From contig NZ_CP027433.1 in the NCBI RefSeq assembly GCF_002993285.1, forward strand, positions 1,364,001 through 1,428,000: a stretch of DNA of 64,000 nucleotides, read 5' to 3'. The DNA is from Gordonia iterans (GTDB lineage: Bacteria > Actinomycetota > Actinomycetes > Mycobacteriales > Mycobacteriaceae). Below, piece by piece: positions 8,370-16,840 of the stretch. The stretch's first letter is position 1. Each line of letters opens with the position of its first letter. A program made the translations under genes and the position numbers. The notes beneath the pieces were generated by a model. The model did not search any database and was not told where the DNA came from. It worked only from the letters and a program-made list of their open reading frames with translations.

Positions 8370-10232
8370 ATGTGCGGAATCATCGGGTACGTGGGGCACC
8401 GCCCGGCCCTTCCCATCGTCATCGAGGCCCTGCGGCGCATGGAGTACCGCGGCTACGACTCCGCCGGCGTCGCCATCGCCGACGGCGACGGCGCCATCCG
8501 CGTGGAGAAGAAGGCCGGCCGGCTGGAGAACCTGGAGAAGGCGATCGCCGAGGTCGGGGCGGAGAACCTGTCGGGCACCACCGGCACCGGACACACCCGC
8601 TGGGCCACGCACGGTCAGCCGACCGACCGCAACGCACATCCCCACCAGGACCGCGCAGAGGACTTCTCGGTGGTGCACAACGGGATCATCGAGAACTACG
8701 CGCCCCTGCGCGCCGAGCTGGAGGATCTCGGCGTCGAGTTCGATTCGGACACCGACACCGAGACCGCGGTGCACCTGCTGGCTCGCGAATACCGGCATGG
8801 CGTGCACGCGGGCGACTTCGTGGCCAGCGCGTATGCGACGCTGCGGCGGCTGGAGGGCGCGTTCACCGTCGTGTTCATGTCGGCCGAACACCCCGGCACC
8901 ATCGTCGCCGCCCGCCGCTCCACCCCGCTGGTGGTCGGCGTCGGGCAGGACGAGATGTTCGTCGCGTCCGACGTGACCGCGTTCATCGAGCACACCCGCG
9001 ACGCGATCGAACTCGGCCAGGACGAGGTGGTGGTGATCACCGCGGACTCCTTCGACATCACCGACTTCGACGGCAACCCCACCGGCGGAAAGCCCTTCCA
9101 CATCGACTGGGACCTGGCGGCTGCGGAGAAGGGCGGCTACGAGTACTTCATGCTCAAAGAGATCGCCGAGCAGCCCGAGGCGCTGGCGAACACCCTCCTC
9201 GGGCACCTCGAGGGCGGCCGCATCGTGCTCGACGAACAGCGCCTGTCCGACCAGGACCTCCGCGACGTCGACAAGGTCTTCGTCGTCGCCTGCGGCACCG
9301 CCTACCACGCCGGGATGATCGCCAAGTACGCGATCGAGCACTGGACCCGCCTGCCCGTCGAGGTGGAGCTGGCCAGCGAGTTCCGCTACCGCGACCCGGT
9401 GCTGGACCGGTCGACGCTGGTGGTCGCGATCAGCCAGTCCGGCGAGACCGCCGACACCCTGGAGGCAGTGCGCCACGCCAAGGATCAGAAGGCCCGGGTC
9501 CTGGCCATCTGCAACACCAACGGCGCCCAGATCCCGCGCGAGTCCGACGCCGTCCTCTACACGCACGCGGGCCCGGAGATCGGCGTCGCCTCCACCAAAT
9601 GCTTCCTGGCACAGATCGCCGCCGCCTACATGGTGGGCCTGGCGCTGGCGCAAGCCGTGGGCACCAAGTACCCCGACGAGGTGGTCAGCGAGTTCCGTGC
9701 GCTGGAAGCCATCCCGGCCGCAGTGGAAGAAGTCCTCGAGCAGATGGAGCCGGTGCGCGAGCTGGCACGCGGGTACGCCGGGAGCGACACGGTCCTGTTC
9801 CTCGGCAGGCACGTCGGCTATCCGGTCGCGCTCGAGGGAGCGCTCAAGCTCAAAGAACTCGCCTACATCCACGCCGAGGGCTTCGCGGCCGGGGAACTCA
9901 AGCACGGCCCGATCGCCCTGATCGAGGACGGTCTGCCGGTGATCATCGTGATGCCGTCGCCGGAGGGCCGCGCCGTGCTGCATTCCAAGATGATCAGCAA
10001 CATCCGCGAGATCCAGGCCCGTGGGGCACGCACCATCGTCATCGCCGAGCCCGGTGACGACGCCGCCGCCGCAGTGGCCGACCACCTGATCCCCATCCCG
10101 CACACGCCGACGCTGCTGCAGCCGCTGGTGTCGACCGTGCCCCTGCAGGTGTTCGCCGCCACCGTCGCGCAGGAGCGGGGGTACGACGTCGACAAGCCGC
10201 GTAACCTCGCGAAATCGGTGACGGTCGAGTAG
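8370..10232 (+). CDS. glmS: glutamine-fructose-6-phosphate aminotransferase (isomerizing)
   Basis: Makes glucosamine-6-phosphate from fructose-6-phosphate and glutamine, the entry step to amino sugars and substrate supply for GlmM. The 620-residue protein starts MCGIIGYVGHRPA, so the catalytic Cys becomes N-terminal after Met removal. The glutaminase domain includes GHTRWATHGQPTD and VVHNGIIENY. Two SIS isomerase domains follow (FVVACGTAYHAG, ISQSGETADTL; then FLGRHVGYPVALEGALKLKE). It ends with the family's KPRNLAKSVTVE tail. The ATG at 8370 is fixed by the required Met-Cys start. I see no glmS ribozyme upstream. Confidence 0.97.
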   Translation: MCGIIGYVGHRPALPIVIEALRRMEYRGYDSAGVAIADGDGAIRVEKKAGRLENLEKAIAEVGAENLSGTTGTGHTRWATHGQPTDRNAHPHQDRAEDFSVVHNGIIENYAPLRAELEDLGVEFDSDTDTETAVHLLAREYRHGVHAGDFVASAYATLRRLEGAFTVVFMSAEHPGTIVAARRSTPLVVGVGQDEMFVASDVTAFIEHTRDAIELGQDEVVVITADSFDITDFDGNPTGGKPFHIDWDLAAAEKGGYEYFMLKEIAEQPEALANTLLGHLEGGRIVLDEQRLSDQDLRDVDKVFVVACGTAYHAGMIAKYAIEHWTRLPVEVELASEFRYRDPVLDRSTLVVAISQSGETADTLEAVRHAKDQKARVLAICNTNGAQIPRESDAVLYTHAGPEIGVASTKCFLAQIAAAYMVGLALAQAVGTKYPDEVVSEFRALEAIPAAVEEVLEQMEPVRELARGYAGSDTVLFLGRHVGYPVALEGALKLKELAYIHAEGFAAGELKHGPIALIEDGLPVIIVMPSPEGRAVLHSKMISNIREIQARGARTIVIAEPGDDAAAAVADHLIPIPHTPTLLQPLVSTVPLQVFAATVAQERGYDVDKPRNLAKSVTVE

Positions 10233-10234
10233 CC

Positions 10235-11665
10235 GTGATCGGCTACTACACCGCGGACCGGATCCGTGCCGCGGAAGAAGCGACCGGCGATCTGCTCACC
10301 GGGGGTGTGCTGATGGCACGCGCCGCGGCCGGCGTCGCGCGGGTGACCGCCGCCGAACTCGCGGCCCGGTGCGGCGGCGTGTACGGGCGACGCGCCGGAC
10401 TGGTGGTGGGAGCCGGCAACAACGGCGGCGACGCCCTGTACGCCGGGGCGCTGCTGCGTCGTCGCGGAGTCGCCGTGGACGCCGTGCTGCTGGCACCCGA
10501 TTCCGCGCACCCCGGCGGGCTCGCCGCGTTTCGGCGCGCGGGTGGGCGGATCGTCGAACGACTCGCGGCCGACACCGATGTCGTGATCGACGCCGTCGTC
10601 GGTCTCGGCGGGCGCGGCCCGCTCCGACCGGCCGCGGCGGAGTTGTTCGCGTCGACCGCCGCTCCCGTCCTCGCGGTGGACCTCCCGTCGGGGGTCGACC
10701 CGGACACCGGCGTGGTGCACGACCCCGCAGTGCGGGCCGAGGTCTGCGTCACCTTCGGTGAGCGTCGGCTGGCGCACCTGCTCGCCGCTCCCTCGTGCGG
10801 GCGCGTCGAAGTGGTCGACATCGGTCTGGACCTCACCGCGAGCGGTGCGCAGGACGTGGCGAGCCTGACCGACCGGGAGGTGGCGCTGCTGTGGCCGCGG
10901 CCCGGTCCGCAGGACGACAAGTACACCCAGGGCGTGGTCGGCATCGTCGCCGGTTCGGCCCGGTATCCCGGAGCCGCCGTGCTCAGCACGGCCGGTTCCG
11001 TGGCGGCGACCTCGGGTATGACCCGCTACGTCGGCGCGGCTGCCCCGCAGGTGGTGACGCACCGTCCGGAGGTAGTGGCGGTCACCGGCCTCGCCGACGC
11101 CGGCACCGTGCAGGCGTGGGTCGTCGGGCCCGGCATCGGCACCGACGGTGACGCCGAGACGCTGGTGGAGCAGGTCCTGGCCACCGAACTTCCGGTTCTG
11201 GTCGACGCCGACGGCCTCACGGTGGTCGCCCGTCGGCCCGAACTGCTCGAGCGGGCCGCGCCGACGCTGCTGACGCCGCACGCCGGAGAGTTCGAACGGC
11301 TGGCGGGCGCGCCCGTGGGGGACGACCGCCTGTCCGCGGTCCGCGCACTCGCCGCGCGGTCGGGGAGCACCGTCCTGCTCAAGGGTCGGATCACCCTGGT
11401 GGCCGCACCGGACGGCCGCGTGCTCGGCAACGACGCCGGCGGCTCGGCTGCCGCGACGGCGGGCGCCGGTGACGTCCTGTCCGGCATCGCCGGTGCCCTG
11501 CTGGCCGCCGGGACGCCGCCGCAACTCGCCGGAGCGGCCGCCGCGCGGGCGCATGCCGTGGCCGCGCGGCTGGCGAGCCACGACGGTGCCATCCCGATCG
11601 GGGCGTCCGCGCTGGCCGCGGCATTGCCCGACGCGCTCCGCGAGATCGGGGAGGCCGGCCGATGA
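10235..11665 (+). CDS. nnr: bifunctional NAD(P)HX epimerase / ADP-dependent dehydratase
   Basis: A fusion that repairs hydrated NAD(P)H. The N-terminal YjeF_N domain (to about residue 210; VVGAGNNGGDALYAG, DLPSGVDPDTG) epimerises R- and S-NAD(P)HX. The C-terminal carbohydrate-kinase-like YjeF_C domain (DDKYTQGVVGIVAGSARYPGA, LVDADGLTVV, TPHAGEFERLAG, GSAAATAGAGDVLSGIAGAL) dehydrates S-NAD(P)HX using ADP. The total of 476 residues is normal. It starts at GTG 10235, two bases after glmS, and its stop overlaps alr. The same neighbourhood occurs in M. tuberculosis (Rv3433c). Confidence 0.93.
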   Translation: MIGYYTADRIRAAEEATGDLLTGGVLMARAAAGVARVTAAELAARCGGVYGRRAGLVVGAGNNGGDALYAGALLRRRGVAVDAVLLAPDSAHPGGLAAFRRAGGRIVERLAADTDVVIDAVVGLGGRGPLRPAAAELFASTAAPVLAVDLPSGVDPDTGVVHDPAVRAEVCVTFGERRLAHLLAAPSCGRVEVVDIGLDLTASGAQDVASLTDREVALLWPRPGPQDDKYTQGVVGIVAGSARYPGAAVLSTAGSVAATSGMTRYVGAAAPQVVTHRPEVVAVTGLADAGTVQAWVVGPGIGTDGDAETLVEQVLATELPVLVDADGLTVVARRPELLERAAPTLLTPHAGEFERLAGAPVGDDRLSAVRALAARSGSTVLLKGRITLVAAPDGRVLGNDAGGSAAATAGAGDVLSGIAGALLAAGTPPQLAGAAAARAHAVAARLASHDGAIPIGASALAAALPDALREIGEAGR

Positions 11666-12837
11666 CCGTGTCGACCTCCACCGCACCGCTCACCGCGACC
11701 GTCGACCTGTCGGCGATCGCGCACAACGTCGGGGTGATCACCGAATGCGCCGGGACGTCGGTCATCGCCGTGGTCAAGGCCAACGGCTACGGTCACGGCG
11801 CCGTGCCGGTGGCCCGTGCGGCGCTCCGCGCCGGAGCGGCCGAGCTCGGCACCGCGCATCTCGCCGAGGCGCTGGCGCTGCGCGCCGCCGGGATCGACGC
11901 GCACATCACCTCCTGGCTGCACGCACCCGGCGCGGACTTCGACGCCGCGATCACCGCGGACATCGATATCGCGATCTCCTCACCGCGTCAGCTCGCGGCC
12001 GTCGTGGCGGCGGCCCGGCGCACCGGAACCACCGCCACCGTCACCGCCAAAGTCGACACCGGTCTGGGTCGCAGCGGCATCGCCCTCGACGAGTGGCCGC
12101 AGACGGCCCACGACCTGGCACAGGCACAGGCCGAGGGCGCTGTGCGACTGCGCGCGATGATGTGTCACCTGGCCTGTGGCGACGAGCCGGACAACCCGCT
12201 GAACACCGAGCAGGCGCAGCGTCTGGATGCCGCCGCCGACGACCTGCGCCGCCTGGGCGTGGTGCCGGAGCTGACGCACATCGCGAACTCCCCGGCCGCG
12301 CTGACCCGCCCGGACCTGGCTCGCGACCTGGTGCGCCCGGGCCTGGCGGTCTACGGCTGCTCGCCGATCCCGGAGCAGGGCGATTTCGGGCTGATCCCGG
12401 CGATGACGCTCACCGCCGAGGTCGCACTGATCAAACGCATCCCGGCCGGGCAGGGCGTCTCGTACGGCCACCGGTGGATCGCGCCGCGCGACACGGTCGT
12501 CGCGGTGCTGCCCGCCGGATACGCCGACGGGGTGCCGCGGTTGCTGTCCGGGCGGTTCGACGCCGTGGTCGGCGACCGCCGGTTCCCCGGGGTGGGCCGC
12601 ATCTGCATGGACCAGCTGGTGATCGATCTGGGTCCCGACGGCGGCGGCGTGCGCGAAGGGGACCGGGCGGTGCTGTTCGGCCCCACCCCGGCCGGTCGCC
12701 CGCGCGTTCCCACCGCCGCGGACTGGGCGGCGGCGATCGGCACCATCGACTACGAGATCGTCAGCGGCGTCCGCGGCCGTGCCGTGCGGCGCTACGTCGG
12801 CGACGGCGCCGACGAGGCGGAAGGGACGGCGTCGTGA
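11662..12837 (+). CDS. alr: alanine racemase
   Basis: PLP-dependent interconversion of L- and D-alanine for peptidoglycan. The 391-residue protein carries the PLP-lysine motif AVVKANGYGHGAV with Lys at residue 39. The catalytic tyrosine from the partner subunit lies in GVSYGHRWIA, Tyr 268. LPAGYADGVPRLLSG and CMDQLVIDLG, typical of the C-terminal beta domain, are also present. The ATG overlaps the upstream stop (ATGA), and the next gene's GTG overlaps its own stop, so it sits inside a tightly coupled operon. Confidence 0.96.
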   Translation: MTVSTSTAPLTATVDLSAIAHNVGVITECAGTSVIAVVKANGYGHGAVPVARAALRAGAAELGTAHLAEALALRAAGIDAHITSWLHAPGADFDAAITADIDIAISSPRQLAAVVAAARRTGTTATVTAKVDTGLGRSGIALDEWPQTAHDLAQAQAEGAVRLRAMMCHLACGDEPDNPLNTEQAQRLDAAADDLRRLGVVPELTHIANSPAALTRPDLARDLVRPGLAVYGCSPIPEQGDFGLIPAMTLTAEVALIKRIPAGQGVSYGHRWIAPRDTVVAVLPAGYADGVPRLLSGRFDAVVGDRRFPGVGRICMDQLVIDLGPDGGGVREGDRAVLFGPTPAGRPRVPTAADWAAAIGTIDYEIVSGVRGRAVRRYVGDGADEAEGTAS

Positions 12838-13982
12838 CCGAGCCCGAGCAGCGCCGGCCGGTCGCGTGGTCGTCGGGCCTGAAAGACGTCGGTTCGCTGG
12901 GTGCCACCGTCGGCGGCAACGTGCTGCGCCGGCGACGTCGCAAGAAGCAGGGCGCGGCGGTCGACCCGCATGCCGACGTCGACTTCACCGCGATCTACAG
13001 TGACGAGTCCTCGACGGTGATCCTCGACGACGGCGTCGGGATTTCTGTGCGCACCGTCCTCACCGGCGGCGGCCTCGAGGCGCAGGCCGCGCCGTCGAAG
13101 CCCGAGGCGACCGTGATCTTTGTTCACGGCTTCACTCTGCGGATGGCCTCGTGGCACTTCCAGCGTTACGGACTGGCTCAGCGATGGGCCGACCGCCGCA
13201 TCAAGATGGTCTTCTACGACCAGCGCGGTCACGGCCGCAGCGACCCCGCACCCACGGCGAGCTGCTCGATCCCGCAGCTGGGCGACGACCTCGCCGCGGT
13301 GATCCGCGCAGTCGCGCCCACCGGCCCGGTCGTCCTGATCGGGCACTCGATGGGCGGGATGACGATCATGGCAATGGCGCGCAGCAACCCGGAGATGTTC
13401 GGCTACAAGGGGCGGGTCAGCGGCGTCGGACTGATCTCGACGGCCGCGCGCGGCATCACCGAAGCCGGGCTGGGCGAGGGCCTCAACAACCCGGTCGTCG
13501 ACGCCCTGCGCCTGTCCGTCCGGTACTTCCCGCGCCTGGTGCAGGCCGGGCGCGGCATCACCCGGCAGGCCGTCCAGCCGGTGCTGGTGGCCGCCAGTTT
13601 CGGCCCCGAGTACTACAGCCCGGCGACCGAGCGGGCCGTGGAGAAGATGATTCAGAACACCTCCATCTCGACGATGGTCAACTTTCTGCATGCGCTGGAG
13701 AGTCACGACGAGTCGACCGCGCTACCGGTGCTCGCGCAGGTCCCGTCGGTGGTGATGTGCGGCGACGTCGACCGGCTGACCCCGCTGCCGCTCTCGGTCC
13801 GGATGTTCTCCGAGCTCGGCGACGACTCCCGACTGGTGATCGGCGAAGGCTGCGGGCACATGCTGCCGATGGAGTATCCGGATCTGGTGAACGACGCGAT
13901 CGACAATCTGGTGCAGCGGGAGCGGCCCGCCCGCGGGCGGCCGCGGATGCGGTGGTATTGGGGGCGCGATGAGCGGGCTTGA
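12834..13982 (+). CDS. alpha/beta hydrolase
   Basis: A 382-residue serine hydrolase with an unusual basic N-terminal stretch (LRRRRRKKQ, about residues 31-39). The hydrolase core follows: oxyanion motif VIFVHGFTLRM, YDQRGHGRS, and nucleophile elbow GHSMGG with Ser 172. The acid residue is probably in VMCGDVDRLTP and the histidine in GEGCGHMLPME. The complete triad contrasts with the hydrolase at 7388. It overlaps alr upstream and tsaE downstream, a position also held by a hydrolase in related genera. The substrate is unknown. The basic N-terminus may bind membrane or nucleic acid. Confidence 0.88.
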   Translation: MTEPEQRRPVAWSSGLKDVGSLGATVGGNVLRRRRRKKQGAAVDPHADVDFTAIYSDESSTVILDDGVGISVRTVLTGGGLEAQAAPSKPEATVIFVHGFTLRMASWHFQRYGLAQRWADRRIKMVFYDQRGHGRSDPAPTASCSIPQLGDDLAAVIRAVAPTGPVVLIGHSMGGMTIMAMARSNPEMFGYKGRVSGVGLISTAARGITEAGLGEGLNNPVVDALRLSVRYFPRLVQAGRGITRQAVQPVLVAASFGPEYYSPATERAVEKMIQNTSISTMVNFLHALESHDESTALPVLAQVPSVVMCGDVDRLTPLPLSVRMFSELGDDSRLVIGEGCGHMLPMEYPDLVNDAIDNLVQRERPARGRPRMRWYWGRDERA

Positions 13983-14430
13983 GCGTGGCGTTGCGGGCAC
14001 GCGGGAACTGCCCGAACCGGCCGACACCGAGGCGTTCGGCGCCGAGCTGGCGTCGATGCTGCGCGCCGGCGACCTGGTGATCCTGGACGGGCCGCTCGGA
14101 GCGGGCAAGACGGCCCTGACCCGGGGGATCGCCGCCGGCCTGGGCGTCACCGGACGGGTGTCGTCGCCGACCTTCATCATCGCGCGGCAGCACGCCGCGG
14201 GTGCCCCGGACCGGCCGGGGCTGATTCACGTCGACGCCTACCGGCTCGACGGGCTCGACGATCTCGACGCGCTCGATCTGGACACCGACCTGGCCGACTC
14301 GGTGGTGGTGGTCGAATGGGGCGAGGGCGTCGCCGAGCGACTGGTCGACGACTATCTGCTGGTGCGCCTGCGCCGCGACGACGACTCCGAGGTCCGGCAC
14401 GCGCACTGGAAATGGGTGAGCAATGAGTGA
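13969..14430 (+). CDS. tsaE: tRNA t6A biosynthesis ATPase TsaE
   Basis: The P-loop ATPase of the complex that makes threonylcarbamoyl-adenosine at position 37 of ANN-reading tRNAs, working with TsaB and TsaD. The 153-residue protein has a Walker A GPLGAGKT at residues 41-48, SSPTFIIARQH (switch I), IHVDAYRLDG and VVVEWGEG. It starts 14 bp inside the previous gene and its end overlaps tsaB, so tsaE-tsaB-rimI-tsaD form one unit. TsaC is not in the window. Confidence 0.94.
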   Translation: MSGLERGVAGTRELPEPADTEAFGAELASMLRAGDLVILDGPLGAGKTALTRGIAAGLGVTGRVSSPTFIIARQHAAGAPDRPGLIHVDAYRLDGLDDLDALDLDTDLADSVVVVEWGEGVAERLVDDYLLVRLRRDDDSEVRHAHWKWVSNE

Positions 14431-15163
14431 GACCCGAGTGCCGGATCGGCTGATCCTGGCGCTGGACACCGCGACGCCGTCGGTCGTGGCCGGCGTGGTC
14501 CGGCTGACCGCGGACGGGCAGCGGCAGACTCCGGCGCAGCGAGTGATCGACGATCACCGGCGGCATGCGGAGGTGCTCACCACCCTGATCCGTGAGGTGC
14601 TGGCCGACGCCGGGGCGACCGGCGCCGACCTCGACGCCGTCGTGGTGGGATGCGGGCCCGGCCCGTTCACCGGGCTCCGGGTGGGCATGGCCACCGCCGC
14701 CGCGTACGCCGACGCGCTCGACCTGCCCGTCCACGGCGTGTGCTCGCTGGACGCGATCGCCGCGGCGGTGACCGAGTCCTCCGAGGTGCTCGTGGTGACC
14801 GACGCCCGCCGGCGCGAGGCGTACTGGGCGCGCTATTCGGGCGGCGAGCGCGTCGCCGGACCGGAAGTCAGCGCACCCGGCGACGTCGACCCGGGCGGGG
14901 CGGCCGTCGTCGCCGGTACACCCGGCTTCACCGATCGCTACGGTCTTCCGGTGGCGGCGGCCACCGTTCCGACCCCGGCGTCGCTGGTGGCTGCGTACCT
15001 TTCGACAAGCTCAAGGGGCGATCTGGCGAGGGCAAGGGGCGATCTGGCGAGGGCAAGGGGCGATCTGGCGAGGGCAAGGGGCGACGCACCGCTGGTGCCG
15101 CTGTATCTGCGCCGGCCGGACGCCGTGGAGCTGAAGGACCAGCGGCGCAAGTCGCTGCTGTAG
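14423..15163 (+). CDS. tsaB: tRNA t6A biosynthesis protein TsaB, with in-frame repeat insertion
   Basis: An ASKHA-fold, inactive paralogue of TsaD that scaffolds t6A synthesis. Recognisable parts are ILALDTATPSVVAGVV, HAEVLTTLIREVL, VVVGCGPGPFTGLRVG and VTDARRREAYWARY. Near the C-terminus (about residues 194-222) the sequence departs from the family. A block STSSRGDLARARGD is encoded by a 21-bp unit repeated three times plus a partial copy (15013-15084), just after TTCGACAAGCTCAA at 15002. The frame is kept and the normal ending (LYLRRPDAVELK) follows. At 246 residues the protein is longer than usual because of this insert. Confidence 0.92.
   Translation: MSETRVPDRLILALDTATPSVVAGVVRLTADGQRQTPAQRVIDDHRRHAEVLTTLIREVLADAGATGADLDAVVVGCGPGPFTGLRVGMATAAAYADALDLPVHGVCSLDAIAAAVTESSEVLVVTDARRREAYWARYSGGERVAGPEVSAPGDVDPGGAAVVAGTPGFTDRYGLPVAAATVPTPASLVAAYLSTSSRGDLARARGDLARARGDLARARGDAPLVPLYLRRPDAVELKDQRRKSLL
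15013..15084 (+). repeat. 21-bp tandem repeat, 3.4 copies, inside tsaB
   Basis: The unit begins AAGGGGCGATCTGG at 15013, 15034 and 15055, with a 9-bp partial copy at 15076. The full copies are identical, indicating recent slippage expansion. Each unit adds seven residues (RGDLARA) without breaking the frame. Confidence 0.9.
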
Positions 15164-15171
15164 TGCGCGCG

Positions 15172-15648
15172 ATGATCGTCGATGCGTTGACCCCGCGTGA
15201 TCTGCCGCGTTGCGCGGAACTGGAGGCCGAGCTGTTCGCCGGGGACTCGCCGTGGCCGTTGACCGGATTCGTCAGCGAGCTCGCGGCCGCGCACAATCGC
15301 TACTTCGCGCTGCGCGACGAGGCCGGGGCTCCGGTGACCGGATACGCGGGCATCAGCGTGCTCGGCCCGCCCGGCGGCCACGAGTGCGAGGTGCACACCA
15401 TCGCCGTCGAGCCGGGACACCAGGGGACCGGCGGCGGTCGCGCGCTGATGGACGCGATGCTGGCTGTTGCCGACGCGCACGCCGCACCGGTATTCCTGGA
15501 GGTGCGCACCGACAACGCGCCGGCGATCGCCCTGTACGAGAACTCGGGGTTCGCCGTGGCCGGCGTGCGCCGCAACTACTATCAGCCGTCCGGCGCCGAT
15601 GCCTTCACCATGGTGCGGCCCGTGCGGGAGGAGGCCGGCAACCCGTGA
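15172..15648 (+). CDS. rimI: ribosomal protein S18 alanine N-acetyltransferase (GNAT)
   Basis: A 158-residue GNAT acetyltransferase, the same length as M. tuberculosis RimI. The acetyl-CoA loop is [19 protein letters not shown]. The catalytic/C-terminal region [27 protein letters not shown] is characteristic of RimI. It would acetylate the N-terminus of S18 and possibly other proteins. Its place between tsaB and tsaD is conserved across actinobacteria. A GTG at 15163, overlapping the tsaB stop, is an alternative start adding three residues. The end overlaps the tsaD start. Confidence 0.9.
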   Translation: MIVDALTPRDLPRCAELEAELFAGDSPWPLTGFVSELAAAHNRYFALRDEAGAPVTGYAGISVLGPPGGHECEVHTIAVEPGHQGTGGGRALMDAMLAVADAHAAPVFLEVRTDNAPAIALYENSGFAVAGVRRNYYQPSGADAFTMVRPVREEAGNP

Positions 15649-16673
15649 TCGTGATGGGGATCGAGAGCTCGTGCGACGAGACCGGCGTGGGGATCGTGTC
15701 GTGGGACGGTGAGTCGGCGACGCTGCTGGCCGACGAGGTGGCCAGCAGCCAGGACGAGCATGCGCGGTACGGCGGTGTGGTGCCCGAGGTGGCCTCGCGG
15801 GCGCACCTGGAGGCCATGGTGCCGACGATGCGGCGGGCGCGCGAGGCCGCCGGGATCGATCGGCCGGACGCCATCGCGGTGACGATCGGTCCGGGCTTGG
15901 CCGGGGCGCTGCTGGTCGGCGTCGCCGCGGCCAAGGCCTATGCGCTGGCGTGGGACGTTCCGCTGTACGCGGTGAACCACCTCGGTGGGCACGTCGCCGT
16001 CGACACCCTGGAGCACGGTCCGATGCCGTCGGCGGTGGCGCTGCTGGTCTCCGGCGGGCATACGCACCTGCTCGGGATCGACGATCTGGCACATCCCCTC
16101 GACGAACTCGGCACCACCATCGACGACGCGGCAGGCGAGGCCTTCGACAAGGTGGCGCGACTGCTCGACCTCGGCTATCCGGGCGGGCCGGCGATCGATG
16201 CGATGGCCCGCGACGGCGACCCGGCGGCGATCCCCTTCCCGCGGGGCCTCACCGGGCCGCGCGATGCCCCGTACGACTTCTCCTTCAGCGGCCTCAAGAC
16301 GGCGGTCGCCCGGTACGTCGAGGGGGAGGTGCGCGCCGGTCGCGAGGTCCGCGTCCCGGACGTGGCGGCGTCGTTCCAGGAGGCGGTGGCCGACGTCCTG
16401 ACGGCGAAGGCGATGCGCGCGTGCGCCGAGCGCGGCGTCGACACGCTGGTGCTCGGCGGCGGGGCCACGGCCAACAGCCGGATCCGGGAACTGGCCGCCG
16501 AGCGCGCCGACGCCGCGGGCGTGGACCTGCGCGTGCCCAAGCCGCGGCTGTGCACCGACAACGGGGTCATGGTGGCCACGCTGGGCGCGCATGTCATCGG
16601 CGGGGGAGCTCCGCCGTCACCGCTGACGGTGGCGACCGATCCGGGCATGTCGGTGCAGATCAGCAAGCTCTAG
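15645..16673 (+). CDS. tsaD: tRNA N6-adenosine threonylcarbamoyltransferase
   Basis: The catalytic subunit transferring threonylcarbamoyl to A37 of tRNA (Kae1/YgjD family). The 342-residue protein opens [15 protein letters not shown] and carries the metal-binding pair His112 and His116 (NHLGGH). It also has [11 protein letters not shown], the SFSGLKTAV motif and Asp305 in CTDNGVMVA, all catalytic-site elements. The GTG at 15645 overlaps the rimI stop; an ATG three codons on is also possible. Its TAG stop is the first three bases of a short inverted-repeat element (16671-16835), so the native 3' end may have been altered. Confidence 0.95.
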   Translation: MIVMGIESSCDETGVGIVSWDGESATLLADEVASSQDEHARYGGVVPEVASRAHLEAMVPTMRRAREAAGIDRPDAIAVTIGPGLAGALLVGVAAAKAYALAWDVPLYAVNHLGGHVAVDTLEHGPMPSAVALLVSGGHTHLLGIDDLAHPLDELGTTIDDAAGEAFDKVARLLDLGYPGGPAIDAMARDGDPAAIPFPRGLTGPRDAPYDFSFSGLKTAVARYVEGEVRAGREVRVPDVAASFQEAVADVLTAKAMRACAERGVDTLVLGGGATANSRIRELAAERADAAGVDLRVPKPRLCTDNGVMVATLGAHVIGGGAPPSPLTVATDPGMSVQISKL

Positions 16674-16835
16674 TGTCCCGTGTCGGAAGTTTCTCGATGG
16701 TTGCCGGGAGTCCGATGGGCGGCCGGCAAGGCGGACGAGGGAGGGATACCGGCAGGTATCCTGACCGAGGACAACGCCGCCAGACGTTCATCGGGCCCCG
16801 GCATACCGCGAAAGAACTTTCGACACGGGACACTA
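16671..16835. mobile_element. MITE-like element with 21-bp terminal inverted repeats
   Basis: The left arm starts TAGTGTCCCGTGTCGGAAG (16671-16691). The right arm (16815-16835) is its reverse complement with one mismatch. The 165-bp interior has no credible gene but contains an internal hairpin, GGATACC and GGTATCC around GGCA (16746-16763). Both outer ends are TA, consistent with a TA target duplication as made by IS630/Tc1-type transposases. It lies exactly between the tsaD and esterase coding regions and could also act as a bidirectional terminator-like structure. Confidence 0.7.
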
Positions 16836-16840
16836 GACAC

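Noticed and set aside
8286-10103. A 600-codon antisense frame over glmS
   Set aside because: Shadow of glmS caused by GC-rich third positions.
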